Assembly: GCA_021163455.1 (NCBI GenBank)
Contig: JAGGWT010000131.1
Location: forward strand, 1 to 17,529
DNA length: 17,529 bases
Direction: 5' to 3'
Origin: Thermoplasmata archaeon
GTDB taxonomy: Archaea; Thermoplasmatota; E2; DHVEG-1; B18-G2
A program made the translations under genes and the position numbers. The notes below the pieces were generated by a model. The model was not told where the DNA came from. It ran no database searches and saw nothing but the letters and a program-made list of their open reading frames with translations. Shown piece after piece: positions 12,137-17,529 of the stretch (positions are counted from its first letter, which is position 1; every line of letters begins with the position of its first letter).

Positions 12137-15100
12137 TCACCTGCCTGTTTCCTCGATCCTTGCCACCAGAGTGATGTTGTAGTTCGTTACCGGCGCCTGT
12201 GCCGGCGCAATCTTCAGTATCATTGGTTCGCTGTAGTAGTGGATTGTAACGTTTGTTTCGTTGTCCTGTACATCTTTGCTCGCTGTGACGTTGTACTCTC
12301 CAGGCGCTAAGAATACCTCATAGTATCCATCTGCCTTCGACTTGGTTGTGATGAAGAGTGGTGATGTATTGTTGCCGATCGGCGTGAACTGAATGGTCAC
12401 ATTGTCAAGAGGTGTATTGTTGTAGAGGGTGTAACCTGATACCTTCACCTTAGCATAGGTCATTGAGATGTTCTGCACCATTGTCTCATTTTCTGCAAGG
12501 AAGAATGTTACATCCTTCGAGTACTGTGGATATCCTGTGCTCTCATTGATGTAGACCGCATGTATCTCGTACTCTCCTGGGACCATTCCTCTGAACTCGT
12601 AGTATCCGGTTTCATTTGTAACTGTTGTACCCACCGTGAGGTTCGTCTTGGTGTACACTATGCTGATATTTGCACCTGCGAGTTCCTCTCCCTTGTCGTA
12701 ACTTCCGTTTCCATCTTTGTCGAAGAACACTATTCCATGCACGTTCGCCGGTGTCGGTTTCCTGATGTTGTAGTAATTATCACCCTCTTTCAGGAACAAT
12801 GCCGAGTTGTTGTGTATCTCAAAACCCTCGTATTCAGCGGTTATACTGTAGACTCCGGGGAATATGTTGGATATGTTGTATCTGCCTTCTGAGTCGGTTT
12901 TCAGTGTGTATTCCTGATTATTTATGGTGTCAACCAGTTTGATTGTCACATCAGACAGTGGTTCATCTATACCCTCATCGTATGTTCCGTTTCCGTTTGT
13001 ATCGTTAAAGACAACACCTTCCAGTGAAGCGGGCTCTATGGTTATGTTGATAGTTCTGTTGTAATCAACGCCTGGTCTGCGTGTGGCTTCCGCCTCGGTT
13101 ATCGGATAGAAAGATGGGTCTGTTGAACTGTTGAATGTGATGGTTTTGAGGGTGTATCTGTTGTATACACCTCCAATAACCTCAATTGATAATGTTATAT
13201 TTCCAGCAGGTGCAATAAGTTTGAATTTTCCTTCACTGTCCGTCATTGTTCTGTCATGAGGTATCTTTTCTATTGTTCTGTTCACGATTCTTCCGGTTGC
13301 AAGTTTTGTCTGAATCACCTGTTTGTAGTCATCCTTCACAACGACAAGAAGTGATTTCATGGGTTTACCCATACATGTTATTGTACCATTCAGAATGGCT
13401 CCCTCATAGAACTTCGCTATTACAACCGCAGGCATGCCAAAGCATAAATCTCCTCTGTGGAAGAAGAGGGATTTGGTGAGATTGAGGGGTGATATGTATT
13501 TCACCACAAAGTGTTTGAGTCCTGCTGTTGGCTGATAGTAGTAATTTCCAGGTCCAAACGGATCTGTAGAGTTGTCAGATAAAAACGGGATTATTGCGAA
13601 GCTTATTGACCTGTTTGCGGCTAGATCAAACAGGTTTCTCGGTACATAACCAAGATAGACCTTGTACACCATGGAGTTATAGAACGGGGATTTTCTCTCT
13701 ATAAAGGGTCTGAGTTCGAGTTTGAGTATATCCTCTCTCGATAGTTCCTTGCTCAGGTTTCTAACCTCTTCGGGGGTGTGAGTTTTACCGTATTTGTCCT
13801 TGTAATAGAGTTTGAAATATTTATCGTTGGTTGTCTCGTATCCAAAAATGCCCTTATCAGAGAGGAATGTAAATACATTGAATATGTTTATATCATACCC
13901 CTCTACACCATAATACCTTATCTGCCAGCCTGTAACCAGCTGAAGGTCTCTGTAGAGCATGATTATCTCGTCTTCATCAAGATGATCCGTCAAGAATGAT
14001 ATAGCATCGTGATACATCGCGTTCACTTTCCTCACTCTGTACTTCTTACCACCGTATTCCTCACCTATAATTTTACCGTAGGAAGATTCTGTTGTGTTTC
14101 TGTGATATATCGGGTCTTCAAATATATCTATGAGTTTGGTGGAGTTATTACCAAGATACTTTTCAAAGACATCTCTCACTTTCTGAGAAACTTTTCCATT
14201 GTGTCTGGACATGTCTCCCTCTACCAATCTGACAATCAGGACGGATATTGCTTCCTTCTCGCTTTCTGATGTATGGAAGTTACCAGCAGCCTCTATTCCG
14301 CTCTGGAAGTTATCAGCAACTGTGGGATGTTTTCCCATGGCGGCGCAGTAGAATCCATAGTCCCACCATGATATGAAGGCAGGTCTCTTCTCCTCTTTCT
14401 CGCCCTTGTCCTGCGCCCTCAGCCATCTGAATGCGTCTTCCCAGTATTTTTCTGTATGGAGGCTGAGACCAAAAGCTCCCTGATAGTCCTTTCCGAATAT
14501 TTTCTGCTTCTCCATGGATGGTACAGCAGCATCAAGGGAGAGGAATGTGTTTGGCACGATTATGATAAATGCTACGAATACAACAAAAGCTATGTGAGAA
14601 GCTCTGACGGCTTTTCTTATATCTCTCAAACTTCTTATGTTCGCAATGGTTTTCCTCATCTGCTTTATGTCCAGCTTTTCTATCAAATACCAGATGATAC
14701 CTCCGGAGAGAATTGCAACAATTGGAACAAGGTCGTTGAGGAAACGACCCGCAGATCCGGTAAGATAGTTCTCAACTATGAACCATATTATTATGAAGAT
14801 GGAAACAGCATCCCATTTCCTGATAAATCTCTTCCATATTATCAGGAATAGAAAAGCGAACCACGCCATAAGATAGAGGGCAGGACCAAATGACATGACG
14901 GTTCTACTTATGCCAAAGGTTGATGCCTCTGCAATGGTGAGGTATGTCTTACTTTTCTGAACGTATGCCAGCCCTCCAAATATGTGGTTTGCAAATCTGG
15001 ATAACGGATAAAGAAGTGGATTTGTTGTGTCCTTTATCATGTACAGGACGAAGAGAGCTATACCAGCCAGAGTTGCAATGGAAGGAAGAGTTATTATCCA

Positions 15101-16015
15101 TGGCAATTTCTTTCTGGAAAGGAAGAGATATATGAGTCCAAACAGGAAGACGGCGGCGAAGGACATTATTGACATGTAATCAAGGGCACCTCTCGCAAGG
15201 TAAGAAGGCATTGCCAGAAGCAAACCGATACCCATACATGATATGGCTACCAGGAATCTCTGGGTACTCGCCTTGTATCTCACTATGTCCACTATCATCT
15301 GTATTACAAAGTATAAAGCAAGGAAGGCGAAATAGAAGTATGCTCCTGCCCATGAGAGAGCTTCCATACCAAGGAAAACACCAGCCATTGATGCGAATAT
15401 TATGGATTTTTTGAAATCCTCTTCCTTCAAACTCCTCAACACAAAGAAATAAAGCGTTGTACCAAGCAGGAGAATGAATGAATCGTGGTCAGCCAGGGAA
15501 AATGCGGAGCCATGACCTGAACCGATATGTATGGGTATAAGAGGAACGAGAAGGGCAGCAATCAGTCCTGCCTTTCTCCCAAACAGCAAGGTTCCAATAA
15601 AGTAAACAGGTATAACCAGGAGGGCACCATACAGAGAGGGTAAAAACTGCATGGATAATCCTATAGCATCAACAGAGCTCATGAAGCTGGAAAGAACCTT
15701 TGCAAGAATAACGAATAACGTATTGAATAGGGGAGGTCTTGAATTCGCTTTCCCCACAGGATAGTTCAGCAGAGGGTCCGGGTCATGAATATTCCAGTAA
15801 GGGTAATGACCTGTCTCATATAACTTCTCAACAACTCTCATGTTGTAATACGGGTCGGGTCCAGAAAGATAATATTTATCCTCCAGCGTTTTGCCGGAAG
15901 GATTCACTGTCTCTCCGGATGATGCATTGAAGTACACTGCCAGAAAGAGAGTGATGAACATCGCAAGGGCGAGGCATATTGCGATTATTACATCCTTTCT
16001 TTCTATTTTTGCCAT
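12137..16015 (-). CDS. aglB: AglB/STT3-type oligosaccharyltransferase with extended C-terminal beta-sandwich tail
   Basis: AglB transfers a dolichol-linked glycan to asparagine in N-x-S/T sites outside the membrane. The 1292 residues hold a multi-helix membrane domain (about 8-490), then a soluble domain. Catalytic signatures are GPDPYYNMR in the first external loop (52-60), the second metal motif ADHDSF (175-180), the TIAE acidic loop (360-363) and the acceptor-binding WWDYG (550-554). The usual DK-type motif was not identified with confidence. Archaeal AglB proteins are commonly about 600-1000 residues. Here residues from about 870 add roughly four beta-sandwich modules of the carboxypeptidase-regulatory/SdrD-B kind. 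Two have Asp/Asn/Gly-rich calcium-like loops: DTNGNGTYDEG (1005-1015) and DKDGNGSYDKG (1099-1109). The tail holds about two dozen N-x-S/T sites and ends without a membrane anchor. The ATG at 16015 follows GGTGAT. Confidence 0.97.
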   Translation of the reverse strand: MAKIERKDVIIAICLALAMFITLFLAVYFNASSGETVNPSGKTLEDKYYLSGPDPYYNMRVVEKLYETGHYPYWNIHDPDPLLNYPVGKANSRPPLFNTLFVILAKVLSSFMSSVDAIGLSMQFLPSLYGALLVIPVYFIGTLLFGRKAGLIAALLVPLIPIHIGSGHGSAFSLADHDSFILLLGTTLYFFVLRSLKEEDFKKSIIFASMAGVFLGMEALSWAGAYFYFAFLALYFVIQMIVDIVRYKASTQRFLVAISCMGIGLLLAMPSYLARGALDYMSIMSFAAVFLFGLIYLFLSRKKLPWIITLPSIATLAGIALFVLYMIKDTTNPLLYPLSRFANHIFGGLAYVQKSKTYLTIAEASTFGISRTVMSFGPALYLMAWFAFLFLIIWKRFIRKWDAVSIFIIIWFIVENYLTGSAGRFLNDLVPIVAILSGGIIWYLIEKLDIKQMRKTIANIRSLRDIRKAVRASHIAFVVFVAFIIIVPNTFLSLDAAVPSMEKQKIFGKDYQGAFGLSLHTEKYWEDAFRWLRAQDKGEKEEKRPAFISWWDYGFYCAAMGKHPTVADNFQSGIEAAGNFHTSESEKEAISVLIVRLVEGDMSRHNGKVSQKVRDVFEKYLGNNSTKLIDIFEDPIYHRNTTESSYGKIIGEEYGGKKYRVRKVNAMYHDAISFLTDHLDEDEIIMLYRDLQLVTGWQIRYYGVEGYDINIFNVFTFLSDKGIFGYETTNDKYFKLYYKDKYGKTHTPEEVRNLSKELSREDILKLELRPFIERKSPFYNSMVYKVYLGYVPRNLFDLAANRSISFAIIPFLSDNSTDPFGPGNYYYQPTAGLKHFVVKYISPLNLTKSLFFHRGDLCFGMPAVVIAKFYEGAILNGTITCMGKPMKSLLVVVKDDYKQVIQTKLATGRIVNRTIEKIPHDRTMTDSEGKFKLIAPAGNITLSIEVIGGVYNRYTLKTITFNSSTDPSFYPITEAEATRRPGVDYNRTINITIEPASLEGVVFNDTNGNGTYDEGIDEPLSDVTIKLVDTINNQEYTLKTDSEGRYNISNIFPGVYSITAEYEGFEIHNNSALFLKEGDNYYNIRKPTPANVHGIVFFDKDGNGSYDKGEELAGANISIVYTKTNLTVGTTVTNETGYYEFRGMVPGEYEIHAVYINESTGYPQYSKDVTFFLAENETMVQNISMTYAKVKVSGYTLYNNTPLDNVTIQFTPIGNNTSPLFITTKSKADGYYEVFLAPGEYNVTASKDVQDNETNVTIHYYSEPMILKIAPAQAPVTNYNITLVARIEETGR

Positions 16016-16046
16016 CGGATCACCGCCTGAATCGGGTAGAATCCAA

Positions 16047-16055
16047 CCTTATATA
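16047..16055 (-). promoter_or_regulatory. TATA box of aglB overlapping the prs stop codon
   Basis: TATATAAGG on the minus strand contains the TAA stop of prs (16049-16051). A start about 26 bases downstream, near 16025, would leave a roughly ten-base leader carrying the GGTGAT ribosome-binding site (16019-16024). Confidence 0.55.
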
Positions 16056-16927
16056 CAGTTTAGCTTAAAAATACTATCTCTTAGCACCGATGCGATCTGG
16101 GGAGCCACTCTCACTTTGCTGAAGCTGTTCTCTATAGTGTCAGTGGATATTATCTCGGTGGCGCCGGCTGCGGTTATCTTATCTATTGCCTCTCCGACGA
16201 ATAGACCATGAGTACAGGCAACGTATATCTCTTTTGCTCCCTGCCTTTTGATTTCGCTAACTGCTTTTGCCATTGTACCACCCGTGGAGATTATATCATC
16301 TATGATTGCGATTACTCTATTACTGACATCCACATTTTTCGGCTTGATTTCAACAATCTCATCAGTTATTCTGGTTTTTTCCAGAAAATCCCATTTGCAG
16401 TTCAATATCTCCGCTGCTTTCTTTGCCCTCCATGTTGCTCCCTTATCAGGGGCAAGCACCACATCTACATTTTTATCCATTAGATATTTCGCTATCTCGG
16501 GTACGGCAGAGCATGCAAGGGCTTTTGTCTTGAAGAATTCCGTGATATAATCCTTATGTGGATCAACCAGCAGAACGGTATCAATATCTATGCTGAGAAT
16601 CTCAGCGATAGCTCTCGCACTTACCGCTTCTCCATCCTGAAATTTTCTGTCCTGTCTCGCGTAACCGTAATATGGTATAACAAGGATAATCTTATCAGGA
16701 TTGAAATCTCTAACTGCATCTCTTATGAGGATGGTCTCAATTATGTTCTCATCAGGATAAGTTGTCTGGACTATTATAACATCCTCATTTTCAAGATTGC
16801 TCTTTATCCTGACATAACACTCCCCATCTATGAATCTCCTCACTTCCGTGTCAGCAAGATCAACAGATAGCTCTCTCGCTAAATGCGTGGCCACGCTTCT
16901 GGATGCAGAACCCGAGACAACAAACAT
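16049..16927 (-). CDS. prs: Ribose-phosphate diphosphokinase (PRPP synthetase)
   Basis: The enzyme makes 5-phosphoribosyl-1-diphosphate from ribose-5-phosphate and ATP for nucleotide, histidine and tryptophan synthesis. The 292 residues fit the shorter archaeal form. Motifs are RFIDGECYVRI (31-41), the ATP/ribose-phosphate loop YYGYARQDRKF (86-96), metal-binding DPHK (122-125), APDKGA (159-164), catalytic-loop KTR (184-186) and the PRPP-binding DDIISTGGT (210-218). Its product is used in UMP synthesis, so the metabolic neighbour is pyrC, although aglB separates them. The ATG at 16927 has no clear Shine-Dalgarno sequence, and a TATA-like element about 27 bases upstream suggests a leaderless mRNA. 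The stop lies inside the aglB promoter. Confidence 0.97.
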   Translation of the reverse strand: MFVVSGSASRSVATHLARELSVDLADTEVRRFIDGECYVRIKSNLENEDVIIVQTTYPDENIIETILIRDAVRDFNPDKIILVIPYYGYARQDRKFQDGEAVSARAIAEILSIDIDTVLLVDPHKDYITEFFKTKALACSAVPEIAKYLMDKNVDVVLAPDKGATWRAKKAAEILNCKWDFLEKTRITDEIVEIKPKNVDVSNRVIAIIDDIISTGGTMAKAVSEIKRQGAKEIYVACTHGLFVGEAIDKITAAGATEIISTDTIENSFSKVRVAPQIASVLRDSIFKLNCI

Positions 16928-16950
16928 ATTCCCCGCATAATATGGAGTGT

Positions 16951-16958
16951 TATTTAGT
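16951..16958 (-). promoter_or_regulatory. TATA-like element of prs
   Basis: ACTAAATA on the minus strand, centred about 27 bases before the ATG of prs, would place transcription initiation at the start codon. No ribosome-binding site is visible, in line with a leaderless message. Confidence 0.45.
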
Positions 16959-17009
16959 TTTTTTGGGTGTTATAAAGTGCGTCAGCTTAAGCATTGTTGA
17001 TATCGAGAG

Positions 17010-17529
17010 CTACTCTATCGTTGCCCTTTCAAATAGAAACATTGCCACCAGCAGAAACACAGTGGCTAATCCTGCAAGAGCCGCCATATCAAAGAAAATA
17101 CTGAACTTAGAGAACCCTATAAGGAAGTATCTCGAGGCATCTACCGCATAGGTGAGAGGATCTATGTACGCAAGGTATTTCATCCAATCAGGCATGGTAT
17201 CTATAGGATAAAATGCTCCGCTCAAGAATAACAGTGGCATCAGAAGAAAGTTCATTATTAATTGAAATCCTTCTTGACTGCCCATTTTTAATGCCATCGA
17301 AATGCCTATGCTTGAAAAGGCTATCGAAAGTATTATACCTGTAAGTATCGCTGGAACTATGCCTGTTATTCTTATATTAGTTGCTATGATAAGGGAAAAG
17401 ACTAGAATTATAAGTCCTTGGAGGGCTATGACCAAAGAATCTCCTATAACTCTTCCAGCAATTCCTGCTTTTCTCGATGATGGCGCCACCAGGAGCTCCT
17501 TTAAAAATCCAAATTGTTTATCCCAGAGA
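17010..17529 (-). CDS. ABC-2 type transporter permease, C-terminal part (5' end outside window)
   Basis: The frame is open to the right edge, so the gene is cut there. The GTG at 17489 is an internal valine, because in-frame codons before it read WDKQFGFLKELLV. That string followed by APSSR matches the conserved cytoplasmic loop of ABC-2 permeases (DrrB/NodJ type; PF01061/PF12698-like). Several membrane helices follow, then the signature LLMPLLFLSGAFYPIDTMPDWM before the last external loop, and a final helix ending FLFERATIE. Such permeases pair with an ATPase to export drugs, lipids or polysaccharides. The ATPase would be expected upstream, beyond the window, and the substrate cannot be inferred here. 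Confidence 0.93.
   Translation of the reverse strand, partial: LWDKQFGFLKELLVAPSSRKAGIAGRVIGDSLVIALQGLIILVFSLIIATNIRITGIVPAILTGIILSIAFSSIGISMALKMGSQEGFQLIMNFLLMPLLFLSGAFYPIDTMPDWMKYLAYIDPLTYAVDASRYFLIGFSKFSIFFDMAALAGLATVFLLVAMFLFERATIE

Noticed and set aside
12700..13020. Dockerin domains in the AglB tail
   Set aside because: The D/N/G-rich loops resemble dockerin calcium loops, but they are embedded in beta-sandwich modules of about 95 residues without the paired helices of a dockerin. SdrD-B-like is the better reading.
17010..17489. Complete 159-residue ABC permease starting at 17489
   Set aside because: The GTG at 17489 is internal. The same frame continues upstream with the conserved WDKQFGFLKELLV segment to the window edge, so the gene is partial.

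Overview
The window is archaeal chromosome. The evidence is an AglB-type oligosaccharyltransferase, an archaeal Trm5, a tRNA-Tyr interrupted by an intron after position 37, archaeal TATA boxes about 26-28 bases upstream of several leaderless start codons, and GGTGA(GG) ribosome-binding sites on other genes. Base composition is moderate to AT-rich. The gene set suits a euryarchaeal lineage, and something Thermoplasmata-like is possible, but no marker here fixes the order or family. Nothing looks like a virus, insertion sequence, CRISPR array or recent island; coding density is high and most genes are on the minus strand.

Layout. (1) 1-3119, minus: the first 1039 residues of a large secreted surface protein that runs off the left edge. 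It has a parallel beta-helix, five Ig-like repeats, a fibronectin-III-like module, a Gly/Thr linker and the start of a PKD domain. (2) 3233-5674, minus: an RNA-maturation block with a THUMP-like methyltransferase, tRNA-Thr(UGU), trm5 and the intron-containing tRNA-Tyr(GUA). The trm5 stop codon lies inside tRNA-Thr. (3) 5956-7324, plus: two Yip1-family membrane protein genes, the only plus-strand genes. (4) 7309-12102, minus: a compact run of AMMECR1, dihydroorotase (pyrC), DUF368/PopT-family membrane protein, IMPase/FBPase-family phosphatase and enolase. The first four overlap by 20, 4 and 16 bases. (5) 12137-16927, minus: a very long AglB with a C-terminal tail of beta-sandwich modules, preceded by PRPP synthetase (prs). 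(6) 17010 to the right edge, minus: the C-terminal part of an ABC-2 type permease.

How the parts may work together. The strongest theme is the cell surface. AglB transfers glycan from dolichyl (pyro)phosphate to N-x-S/T sites. The surface protein has more than 30 such sites, and AglB's own tail has about two dozen. The DUF368 protein belongs to the family shown in bacteria to return undecaprenyl phosphate across the membrane, so in an archaeon it is a candidate dolichyl-phosphate recycler for the same pathway. This link is inference. The other genes are housekeeping: glycolysis/gluconeogenesis (enolase, phosphatase), pyrimidine and PRPP synthesis (pyrC, prs), and tRNA processing and modification.

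No clearly new multi-gene system such as a defence island was found. The items most worth a second look are the extended AglB, the DUF368 protein near it, the hairpin over the surface-protein ribosome-binding site, and the trm5/tRNA-Thr overlap with a promoter inside the coding region.
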